This document shows, piece by piece, positions 42,868 through 54,366 of a stretch of DNA of 64,000 nucleotides. The notes under the pieces were generated by a model. The model was given only the letters and a program-made list of their open reading frames with translations. It had not been told where the DNA came from and searched no databases. Numbering within the stretch: the stretch's first letter is position 1; every line of letters starts with the position of its first letter. The translations under genes and the position numbers were made by a program. Source of the DNA: Phytopythium helicoides (Eukaryota > Oomycota > Peronosporomycetes > Pythiales > Pythiaceae); assembly GCA_024867545.1 (NCBI GenBank), contig JANFNE010000016.1, positions 186,001-250,000 on the forward strand, read 5' to 3'.

Positions 42868-45800
42868 TATTGGGCTAGAAGAATTTGTTCGTCATTGTTT
42901 AAGACTATCCAGTAGACGACACGCACAACATCCTTCGTTTGCTTTGGTTGCATTTGATGTGATTGCACGACATCGATCAATCCAAGCAATATATCTGAGA
43001 ACTAGAGTTAATCCAGGAACTTTCAATGCAGCTGGACATGTCGAAAAGTCTCATCTCGTAAACTATTTTTCCTACTACGAGGATAGAATTGAGGCCTTTA
43101 AGCACAACCTTACGATGCCACGTCCTCCAGAAATCGATCCACAGGTTGGGGCTCTCTTCTCAGGAATATCAACTGGGATGCGATCGTTCTGGGGGTCCAA
43201 TGAAGAGCGAGTTAGTGCAAGGGCAGACTTATTTTCCCTACAGCTTCACCTTGGACAACCGTCTATCTTCTTCACAATATCTCCAAGTTCTTCGACATCA
43301 TTTCGAGTGGCGAACCTAGCAGGGGCGATGGATGACCGACTGTTAGAAAGGATTCACATCGATCTTGACAAATATAAAGAATTTACTAAGGCAAAATTAG
43401 GGATGATAGCTACAGCGAATCCATCTGCGTGCGCAAAGTAAGTTTGGACTTCGGCATTGCCTGTAACCAGAACCCGTCTTGATAATTGTTTATTCCTTAA
43501 TTTTAGGTATTTTGATCGGCTAATCCATCTGTTTCTAGATGTTGTCCTGAACTGGGACATCAACGCTGGTGCCTCTCGACCACTTGGCGGAATGTTTGGA
43601 CAAACCCGAGCATATTTTGCAGCTACAGAATCCCAAAACTCGACAGGGGATCTTCACGCGCACATGCTTATTTGGATTGAAGGTATGCCACTGAAAGTAG
43701 ATGAATATTACGAAGAGTCGAAGTCCGAGGAGTTTCAAGCACGAATGATGCGATACGTGACTACATTCGTTACGGCAAATATTCCACTCTCAACTTCAAC
43801 ATGCCCTTCATGTAATGAAGACACTATCAAATCTTTGCCATTTGAGAAAAAAGCTTTCCAAAAACCGAAACGTGGTGCATGCAGACCGACAACCGCGATG
43901 TGCAAATCTTGCAAACAAACCTATGGTGGTAGTGAACTTATTGAACGCAGAATTGCAGCTGAAGAAATGATGAGTTCTATTAACACTGAAAATATTAGCA
44001 AAGCTACGTTTCCTTTAATTGCATGCCCGCAGCCGTTACAACGTATAACGAGCGACAGTCCACCTCAGCACCGTGCAGTAATAGCCAGAATTTTGTTGGT
44101 TTACCAACATCATCTGTGATCCCACACGAGGTCCTGTTTCAAAGTGACGAAGAGAACCCCAAAAGGATCGGTGTGTAGAATTTTTTTCCCAAAGGAACCA
44201 CATCAAAACTCAATCTGGTCAAGTGATGGACGAATTGAGCTACAAAGAGATCCAGGAAACGAGTATGTAAACCCATATGCTCCTCTTGTAAATGAATTGT
44301 TCAAAACGAATCATGACGTGAAGTTTATCACTGCAGGTGAAGGTGAGCCCACTTGCGCTTCAGTTTCATCGTTGTTCTTGTAACTCAAAATCATTAATGC
44401 TCGCTAAAATAGGTCCGGAGAAGTCGTTTTACACAATAAAGTATACTGCGAAACCCCAGCGAGATATTGAGAACCATGCTGCCTTGCATTTGACAGCATT
44501 TGACAAATCCTATGAAAAGGCACCATCAGGCTCTGATGATCCAATTACAATTGGCCGAAAGCGAATTCAGTCAATGTGCTGCAGTCTCTCAAATCCTCAT
44601 GAAATATCTGCACCACTTGCAGCACTGTATTTGATAAAAGGAGGTCCATTTTACTCATCTCACGACTTTGTGAAATTGTATCTCAGATCAATATTAGAGG
44701 CGGTTTTTCATGATGGAGATATTGAGGTGTCGCTGCAGCCAGACTCCTCTAACGCAGTTTACAAGCCAACAAGCATATACCTAGATTACATTGAGCGTCC
44801 TCGTGAGTTGGACAACCTGTGTTTGATGGACTTTGCTGCAGAGTGGATAAAAAAGCGAGATCATCGAGGTCTACCACTTAGTACCAAGCATTCTCAAGTT
44901 AACACCCATTCAATGCACCGGCGCTCCAACAGAGCTATTGTCACTGTAATTAGCAAACGCCTTCCCGACTCTCGCCGTAATCTATGCGGTCAAGAACTCG
45001 ATCGTTTCCAACACTCAGTAAGTATCATGCTTCGCCCATTCCGTGGGCCTCACCCATTTCCTCTCAGCTGTGACGAATTTCAAAATGATTTTAATAGCTG
45101 GTGGGTATCACTAGCAGCGAAAAGCGCTCAACGCTACGTTGATTTCAATAACGACTACTACCAATCACGTGAAATGGCGAAACAAAAGGAGTTCGAGTCT
45201 GACGTTGCTAGATATTTTGGTTGTGCTGGCCCCACTCAAGAAGATGGAATTGAACCAGAAGAGTTTTGTCCTGCTCAATGGAGCGAGGATGAAGCACAAG
45301 ACGATTTTGTTGACTCAGATGAGCTAGTGGTAAGGTCCAACTCAGATTACCACATTGGCCTATTTCACGAAACAAGTAGAACTCTCGATCTCGCCGCGTC
45401 ATCCACCCCAATAATTCAAAGCGTGACTTTCTTAGATGTAGATATCGACAAGCTCGACCGCGAAGTTGCATCACTTGAACATATGCCGCCGTTAGTAACA
45501 AGTTTTCGCAAACTCGAACTACCCAGATCTACCAACTCTTGTTCATCTCGTTGAACAAGCACTGTTTGACAATACGTGGGTCGATCCTGACATGTTGTGT
45601 ATTCGGCCGAACATACCCAAGTATTCACCGTCTCTACGTGATGTTTCGGTGCACTACGGCCTGAATTACAAACAGCACAAAGCGTTTTTTCGAGTCGGTA
45701 AGCATTTACTAACTTCTTTCGTGCAAGATTCAAAAGAATGCTCCCAGATGATCGGTTATTTGGGAGGTCTGCCTGGAGCCGGAAAGAGTCAGGTTATAAA

Positions 45801-47214
45801 AGCAATTCAAAAACTCTCTCAGCTCTGGCAACGAGCAGATAATGTTGCAACTATAGCGTACCAAGGTGTAGCTGCACAATCCGCTGGGGGTCAAACAATC
45901 CATAAACTTTTTGGGTTTCGAATCAATTCGTCATTGAACAATTGGAAACCAAATTTACTTCAAACTGAACGCCTGTGCAAGTTGAAACTACTTATAATTG
46001 ATGAAATTTCAACTTGCGATGTCAAATTTCTTGGAATGATAGATCAGGCACTCAAACAGGTTCGGCAACAACCAGACAAGCCATTTGGAGGTGTTCACGT
46101 TTTATTAGTTGGCGACTGGCTCCAGCAACTTCCCGTAGCTGGGCAGCCAGCGTATATTTCTGAACCTCAATACTCAACCCACTCAAGGTCTCGTGAAGAA
46201 AGTGATTCATCAGTTTATTTCAATCGCATAGCTGGTATCGAGGTATACAAACTCATTAACAGTGTGATAATGCTGAATGAAAATATGCGTCATCGACACG
46301 ACCCTACGTGGCGTGACATTCTAATCGCTGGCGTTTTGGTTTGTACTTAAACGATGACGTTGATTTCATCAATCGATGTTGCTATCGGGAAAACTGGAGC
46401 TCTGAGCGAGTTGAATTGAAGACATTCTGCCCAATAATTGTCACATCAAACACCCTTCGAGCTGAGTTCAATGACAGTTGCACAAAGAGCTATTGCCGCC
46501 GCACTGGTGAAGTACTCCATCAGTTTCCGGCAATAGTTACGAGATCTCGCTTTGCATTATCAGAAAGTGAAATCAACTCGTTGAAAAGTTTGCGCGATGA
46601 CAAAAGCGGGAACACAGCAATTCTTCTTAGCGTGGCGAACGGTATCCCTTTACAATGCACCAAAAATATATCGGCAAACCTTCAATTAGCAAACGGAAGT
46701 ATTGGTTACATGACAGGCTTTACTCCGGACCCAAAAGACACAGTGCAAACCAAATCGTGCGACGGTATTACCTATCAGCGGCATTCAAACCCACCAACAG
46801 CTATTTACATCAGACTACTTGGTTCCGATGGACGCCAATTCATTCCATCTCTTCCTGCTAATATTGTTCCAGTGCGATGTCAAACATACCATGGCGTAAA
46901 AGTTGCTCTTCCAGCGAGGTCATTCACAATATCTATCACTCAATGCCCAGTCATACCCGCATTTTCACTGAAAAACCGAAAAATTTCAAGGTTTGACCGT
47001 AGAAAAGATGGTACTTAGGCCTTTGCGCCATAACACTAGACATACCCCTCAACGATCATCGTTCTATGTTGCAGTGACTCGGGTAAAGTCTCTGAACAAC
47101 TTGTTTCTCATGGAACCGTTGACAAAGGAATATCTCAATTTCTTTAAACCGCGAGCGGATATAATTGAAGAAAATGCTCGCCTCGAAGCACTAGAACGAA
47201 TCTCACATAAGTAG
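42864..47214 (+). pseudogene. Helitron Rep-helicase, part after the insertion (HUH Rep + PIF1 helicase)
   Basis: It resumes as IGLEEFVRHCLRLSSRRHAQ and FALVAFDVIARHRS. An intron (43438-43506) precedes YFDRLIHLFLDVVLNWD. The HUH motif is GDLHAHMLIW. After a TGA at 44117 the frame continues TRSCFKVTKRTPKGSVCRIF. A second intron (about 44337-44412) leads to EKSFYTIKYTAKPQRDIENH. The helicase follows a frameshift near 45520: Walker A GLPGAGKSQ, Walker B LLIIDEIS, then further shifts near 46340 and 47000, ending HTPQRSSFYVAVTRVKSLNN and ERISHK at 47214. Rep nicks and HUH/PIF1 together drive rolling-circle transposition. Short spliceosomal introns inside a Helitron gene show it is expressed as host-type mRNA. 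Confidence 0.85.
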
Positions 47215-47995
47215 CCAGAACGATAATATGAAGCAATTCCTTTCTTTTACATGGCTGCGCGGCATAGTTTGTCGAGCTGTGGCTTTTGTTAGAGTGTATT
47301 GCTCGATGTAACACGCTTTTTGCATCTAGCTGTACCCCCAGAATGCGACGTGGTTGGCACAAAAAACTACATCCAATAAAACCCGCACTCACTACAAAAA
47401 AACACGAGACAAAACGTAACAGTGCTGGTACCTACAGTGGGTACTTGGGTCTTGATGTTGCCCGTAGCCGACACAAGCAACATCGCAATGGGTGAATGTT
47501 TTGTTAGAGGAAATACATTGCGTACCCGACCGGAGGCTCGGGGGTTCGTAGTTCGAACGGACGGCTCAAACGTGGTCGAGCACGTCGACGACCCGTCCAC
47601 AGCGGTCCCGACCGTGTCGTGTGGTGGCCGTGTCGTCCGCTGCGGCTAGCGGTCGCAGGCCGTTTTTGGCAGTTTGCACTCGTCCGACTGGTGGCCGTGC
47701 ATGTCCTTGCTGGGTGCGGCAGTCGCCCGCAGCGGCCGGTTGTGTGCTGGTGGCGCAGCCAACGCTGCTGCTGGTGACGGTAGGTTGCTGAGTCGGCGGT
47801 GCCGTTCTTCTACTTCGAGCGCGCTTGAAGGTGTCTGGGACCATCGATTGACGCAATGGTGCTACAACGACACGAGGACGGCATACACAATACGTTCCTT
47901 CATGGAAAAGATAGATGGTACGACGGGATGCGAATGCATGGGAACGATAGACAGGGAATAGATGGGTGCGCTGATCATGCCGACTGTAGCGCGAT
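47215..47995. other. Helitron 3' flank and GC-rich spacer
   Basis: 47215-47510 is the probable Helitron 3' region with an 8-bp inverted repeat GATGTTGC/GCAACATC near 47453-47490. After about 47550 the sequence turns GC-rich and low in coding signal. No gene supported. Confidence 0.4.
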
Positions 47996-48802
47996 TCACG
48001 GTGCCGTCGCTGTCGCCTCTGCCGCCGCTGCCGGAACAACCGTCGTAATGCCTTGCAGCGACGCCCGTACTTGGCAGCATTTGCGGAAGACCTTGATCGA
48101 CGACGGGTTGAACGCGATCACGGACCCAGGCGCCGGCAGCCTCGGGTTGTCGGGCGCGACCTTGTACAGCAACAGCGTGATGAGGAACAGCTCGGTCTCA
48201 AACTCGTCCTCTCGCTGCGCTTCTTGGTACTCCTGTCGACGAGCACACGGTCAGATCGGAGTTGCGTCTTGCGGCGTCGCCGGTATCGTCCTCTACACGT
48301 ACCCGCTGCTGCTGCTCGAGCGGCTCAGGCGCCTGCTGCTCGCCCAGGTAGAGCCGCAGCACGCTCGAGCCGTTCACCACCATGGGCGCGAACCAGAGCA
48401 GCCGCGCCTGGATCCGGATCTTGCTGCTTGCTTCGTCGAGCGTGGCCTCGTGCGCGGTGATGAACTCCCGGAGCTCTGCGAGGCAAGCACGATCAGTCCG
48501 ATGCGGATCTCTCGACACGTCGGGCGGTACCGCCATCCCAGACGCCACTCACCGTCGATGCGCACAATGAGCTTGCGCTTGTGCTGGAGCATCGTCTTCC
48601 GCAGCCGCTTGAGCGGCGACTCGTAGCCGACCGGTGGCTGCGGGGCTGCCGCGCGCTTTGTCGCGTGATCGGCCGAGGCTGGCGGCGCGATCGGCGCTGC
48701 CAGCGAGACTGCTGTCGGCGCTGCCGCTGCCGCGGCGAGCTCTGGCGGGGCGGCGGCGGCGGCCGACGTTCCGGTGGTGCTGTGCTTCCTCGCTTGCGGC
48801 AT
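47996..48802 (-). CDS. Intact three-exon gene of unknown function
   Basis: Exons 48802-48553, 48475-48303 and 48232-47996 agree in phase and give 219 residues with no break, using GTGAGT and GTACGT donors. The N-terminus is Ala/Pro-rich (MPQARKHSTTGTSAAAAAPP), then YESPLKRLRKTMLQHKRKLI, basic and nuclear-looking. Then come EFITAHEATLDEASSKIRIQ, LLWFAPMVVNGSSVLRLYLG, and in exon 3 EFETELFLITLLLYKVAPD and AFNPSSIKVFRKCCQVRASL. I recognise no domain. Neat splicing and balanced composition argue it is real. It is divergent from the PIF1 fragment with under 350 bp between starts, in TE-rich surroundings, and may be a transposon cargo or domesticated gene. Confidence 0.6.
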
Positions 48803-49104
48803 CGGCGCGGCTCTTGCTCGGCGGGTGCGCGTGGGTGGGCGGCAAATCGGCGAATGCGCCGTTGCTCGCCCGAGCGAGAGGCGCAGGGAAGCAGCGGGAG
48901 AACGCCTTGGCGACCATGCCGGAGGAAAACGCTGGCTGTCGCACCATGTCGTAGACCCGGACTAAGGGACCGGCAGCTGGTGGGGCCGAGTCTCTCGTGG
49001 GACGGGTCGCTCGCCGAACGATGTCGCTGGCCTCGGGATCTCGGCAACCACCATCGATGCACGAGCGTCCGAGGACTATTGCGCGGGTGCCGCCGCCGCC
49101 GTCG

Positions 49105-49135
<31 letters not shown>

Positions 49136-49149
49136 CGCCACCGCCGCGC

Positions 49150-50079
49150 ATGGACGCGCCCACGGCGCTGCAGGGCGAGATCGGGGCGGGCGCCGTGTTT
49201 GTCACGCCCGAGAACGCCACGCGCCTGGCGGTGAACAACGCGTTCGTCACCGAGACGGCGGACCGTCTGCCGACTGACGTGTACCCCGTGCGCGTGCTTG
49301 CCAACTTCAAGGGCGCGCTCAACGGGCTGAGCCCGAGCGACCTGCGCTACGTCATGGGCCTCCCCGACAACCGGTTCGGCCGTATGGCCCCGTTCCTCGA
49401 CCTCATTGTCGGGATGCCCGTCCAGGTCACGCAGAACGTCGCGACCGCGAAAGGCGTCGCCAACGGCACGCTCGGCACGCTCGAGTCCGTGCACTTCCCG
49501 CCGGGCACGACGTTCCGGCTGGTGCGCGACGGCGCGACCAGCACGGTCGTGCAGCTGCCGAGCCGCGCGCCCAAGTACGCGATGCTGCGCGTGCCGCGGC
49601 CGCGCGCCGCGGCGATCCGCCCGGGGCTCGACCCCGAGCTCTTCCCGGTCTTCTACGCGACCGAGTCCTACTCGAAAGTGGACATCTCGCTGCCCCGGGC
49701 GCCGAACGGCCAGCCGCGCTGCGTCACGGTCAGGCCGCAGCAGCTGCAGTTCGTGTGCACCGTCGGCTCGACCGTCTACAAAGTGCAGGGCGAGACCTTG
49801 CACTCGATGGTCGTGCTGGACTGGAAGTCGACGCACGGGGTTGTCAACAAGTCGCAGCAGACCTACTTGCTGGTCTCGCGGGTTACGTGTAGGCATGCAT
49901 TTGTAGCGTTACACCCTATTACACCAGCGCTTGCAGCGTGGTCCAAGCCACCTGCAAGCGCGCTCGAAGAAGAAGCACGGCTGCGCCGGCTCAGCGAGAC
50001 GACGCTGGCAGCGCTAGCGGCACGCGCGGCGGCCGCCACCGCCGCGCCGCGCCTACCGGCAGCTTCGAGCACTCTCTAA
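49150..50079 (+). pseudogene. PIF1-type helicase, C-terminal fragment
   Basis: From ATG 49150 (MDAPTALQGEIGAGAVFVTP) the frame reads ENATRLAVNNAFVTETADRL, FLDLIVGMPVQVTQNVATAK, GVANGTLGTLESVHFPPGTT and VYKVQGETLHSMVVLDWKS. These are the RecD-like second domain and motif V of PIF1-family DNA helicases as found in Helitrons and oomycete PIF1 expansions. Walker A and B are absent upstream, where there is only a GC-rich Pro-encoding tract (49080-49149). It is therefore an amino-truncated remnant. The same frame opens upstream to a GTG near 48997. The GC-rich codon use is unlike the AT-rich Helitron just to its left, so it is not that Helitron's missing end. Confidence 0.7.
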
Positions 50080-50326
50080 ACGAATACATACAGCAGCCGA
50101 ACCAAATCACCCGGCGCTGACGTGCAGCAACATATCCACCTGTTCACGAGCAAACGCCGTCCGTCAGTCACGGACGCCGTGGACAGCCAGCCGGCCGGGC
50201 CGGCACACACACACACACGCACACGCACCCACCCCGTTGCAGTTGCTGTGGCTTGCTCGCTGCTTGTACGTGTACGGGAGGGGCTGTGTCCGTCCAGCGT
50301 CCGTCGAGGGTGGTCGACGCGCTCGC

Positions 50327-51876
<1,550 letters not shown>

Positions 51877-52195
51877 AATGACTTCCTGGAAGTTAATTTT
51901 ATTTATATTATGCTCTCCTCTGATTGGTTTGCTGATTGCCCCGGCAGCCAATCAGAGGAGAGCAGAACATAATTTTGAAACATAAAACATAATTGGTTTC
52001 GTCCACATTTTTTTTAAAACACGGTGCAATGCGGGACATTTCGGCGCATGTGATTGGCCGGCCGATGCCGCGGCGCACCAATGAAATACGCCGAAAAGTC
52101 CCGCTTCGCACCGTGTTTTGAGATGAGGTCTAAAACTCACCTTGTTTTGAGTTTTGACTTCCAGTTAGTCATAAGATGACTATCTGGAAGTCATT
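51877..52195. mobile_element. MITE-like element made of nested inverted repeats
   Basis: The ends share AATGACTTCC and, reverse-complemented, GGAAGTCATT. Inside lie a perfect 16-bp inverted repeat (GCTCTCCTCTGATTGG at 51912-51927 with its complement at 51948-51963) and a second larger imperfect one (ACACGGTGCAATGCGGGAC near 52019, complement near 52102-52121). A near-perfect hairpin lies just inside the right end (52154-52193, one mismatch). There is no coding capacity. I could not identify a target-site duplication. Confidence 0.6.
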
Positions 52196-52256
52196 TGTGG
52201 CAGGCTGCCCGATTGCCTAGATGGCCGCCCGCAGCAAGTGACGAGCGACGACGTCT

Positions 52257-53530
52257 ACAGGTCCGAGCGGAGCCACGGTGGTCGGCAGTGGCGACGTGTC
52301 CGTGTCTAGCGCCGTGTCATCTGGAAGCAGCGTGTCGCTCGAGTACAGTCTGGCTCGACTGTGCATGGCCAAGTGTTGGTGAGCAGTGGATCCAGCACGA
52401 CGTCTGTTGTCGGCGCTGTGCACGTTGTCGACGTCGGCATCCTGCGGCTCTGTGTTGGCGAGCGGAGGCGACTCTGCGAGCGGGTCGTCCGGCAATGTGT
52501 CTGTGAGCGGCGGTGTGTCGTCATCGAGCGGCTCTGGTGGCTCTGTGCGTGTGTTCGGCGGTTCTTCGTCGAGTGGCGCTGGCGGTGACGTGAGCGTGTC
52601 AAGCGGCAACTCAAGCAGCGGTTTGTCTGGTGCGGTGCTCGTGTCAAGCGGCTCTGGAGGCGGTATTCGTATCATCCAGGGAAGCAGCGTCGGCAGCAGC
52701 GTCGGCAGCGACGTGTTGTTGCAGGGCGGATCGGTGGACAGCGCGAGTGCGGCGCAGTCTGTGAAGATCCTCGGCGCCAGCAACGCTCAGGGCGTGGGCG
52801 GCAATGTGACGGTGGATGGCGGGTCGTCGTCCGGCTCTGTTGGCGGGTCTGTGTCTTTGACGAGTGGCGATGGCTTGTCGACGAGCGGCTCTGTGGTGAT
52901 CTCGACGCTCGGTGCTGCGAGCAGCAGCAGTAGCAGCAGCGGCAACGTGACCGTGACGAGTGGCGATTCTGGCGTGTCGAGCGGGTCCGTGCGCATTGGA
53001 AGCGGATCGTCGACATCGTCTGTTGCCGGCAAGATCGAGGTCGCGGGCGGATCTTCCGTGAGCGGCAGCGGCGCGTCCATCTCTCTGTCGAGTGGTGCGT
53101 CGTCGAGTGGCGCGGGCGGCAGCGTGAGCATCCTGAGTGGTGCTAGCGAGTCGACGACAAGCGGCGCGGTGAGCGTGGGTTCAAGCGCTGTGACGGGGGC
53201 CGTGGAGAGCGGAGTCGTGCGTGTTTCAAGCGGCTCTGCATCTGGCGGTTTGGTGCGCGTGTATGGCGACGTATCTGGCGGTCTGTCTGGAGGAAACGTG
53301 ACTTTCTCTGGCGGCGCGAGCTCTGCGTCTGGTGTCTGGCGGCGCTGGATCGGTCGGCGGCAACGTGAGTGTGTCGGGCGGTACAAGCTCTTCGACTGCC
53401 GGTCCCTCGGTGTGTTTGTGTGTGTCGAGTGGCGTCAGCTCGACGACGAGCGGCGGTGTGTTCGTGTCAAGCGCATCTGGCGCGAGCTTTGGCGTTGTGA
53501 TAGTATGGAATAGCTCTGCAAGGCAGCAGG
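52257..53530 (+). pseudogene. Ser/Gly-rich tandem-repeat protein (beta-solenoid-like), broken
   Basis: The sequence encodes about 20 imperfect copies of a roughly 20-24 residue unit of the form GGxVxVxSGxSSSxSG, for example GGNVTVDGGSSSGSVGG and GGSVSILSGASESTTSG. Regular V-x-V strands and Gly/Ser turns predict a right-handed beta-helix as in adhesins and surface proteins (inference). No Walker, signal peptide or start codon is visible. The first repeat block at 52257-52386 is in two other frames, and another one-base shift occurs near 53335, after which repeats continue to about 53500. It therefore lacks both ends and is broken at least three times. The MITE ends 60 bp upstream, possibly having separated it from its start. 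Confidence 0.65.
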
Positions 53531-54067
53531 TCTACAGGTGGCATGGTCGTGCTGGGGGGTTGGGTCACGGATGCTGCCAGAGAAATCTTGATTCCTAAGG
53601 AAACGAGTTCGATGACCATGCAGGCGGAGTGTAGAATGACCAGTGGTATGGTTCGTAGACGAGAACAAGCACAATGAGCCCGCTCGGTCGGTGCCGATGC
53701 CGATGCCGGTAACGATGTCAACTGATATCTTGTCCCGCAACAACTCGAGTCGAGTATTCTCGACAGATGCAGTTGTCAAAATCATGCACTGTGGTCGCGA
53801 TTTGAAACCTGCTCAATGCATTTGGCCCCTCCAGACGCCGTTTCTGGTGCGGTTGGTTGCACGAGTGCAAAGGATCTGGACACACCATTACGCTGTTGAT
53901 AGATCTAGGATATCAGCTATGGCAACTCGCCAACTGATAAAAGGAAATTACCGAGCAGTACGATTTCTTCAGACCAGGATAGTTGTTCTACTGCTCCTAC
54001 AAGGATGCTACCAAAGTGATTGATGGTGGCAAGCAAAGAGATGGTAAGGTAATTCGGGAAAAGGAAT
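53531..54067. other. Spacer, no gene seen
   Basis: Sequence between the repeat protein remnant and the right duplication copy. Frames are short and lack family resemblance. Confidence 0.4.
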
Positions 54068-54299
54068 GGCGTTGCACAGTTTGTCTCTAGTGGCAGCAAG
54101 CCGTGAGCTCCCACAAAAATCTCCAGACAATCAGTGCAGTGTGAGTCTGCTCAGGACGTCACGATCGATCTCTCCTACAGTTTATGGCACCCCCGCGCTT
54201 AAGGAAGGTCAGTGCCAGCGCTGGCATCCTCATCCTCGACATCACTACAGAGCTAGCTTGCGGCGTAAACTCGGATCCAACAAGCCGACAATGAATTGA
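54068..54299 (+). pseudogene. Duplicated tail of the RING1-like gene (last exon fragment)
   Basis: Matches 25367-25588: the end of the RAWUL exon (FVSSGSKP), the donor GTGAG, the last intron and a final exon with CQRWHPHPRHHYRASLRRK ending TGA at 54299. A deletion/insertion at CCCCCGCGCTTAAGGAAGG alters the exon. With no RING or start, it is only a hitchhiking fragment and marks the left edge of the duplicated segment. Confidence 0.85.
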
Positions 54300-54366
54300 A
54301 AACAAGCATCCGTGTATTATTTTGTTAATGTTGATCGAACGAGCCTTCCATCCCCTGTAAATCTTT

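Larger units (their letters stand above)
37482..47214 (+). mobile_element. Autonomous-type Helitron, split by a nested piggyBac element
   Basis: The coding span of a Helitron Rep-helicase, minus the piggyBac insertion at 38828-42863. The order is N-terminal basic region, Cys-rich zinc motifs, HUH-type Rep nuclease and PIF1-like helicase, the standard Helitron architecture. True element ends are not resolved. The 3' end may lie near 47450-47510, where GATGTTGC...GCAACATC forms an inverted repeat. Several stops and frameshifts indicate it is inactive now. Confidence 0.85.

Noticed and set aside
37482..47214. Claim of the exact Helitron ends (5' TC, 3' CTRR hairpin)
   Set aside because: Several candidates exist and none could be fixed by eye.
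47541..47570. tRNA T-arm-like GTTCGAAC
   Set aside because: No acceptor stem or D-arm pairing could be built around it.
48493..49896. Long minus-strand frame (467 codons) over the PIF1 fragment
   Set aside because: Extreme Arg/Gly/His composition; shadow of the GC-rich helicase fragment and of the three-exon gene's first exon.
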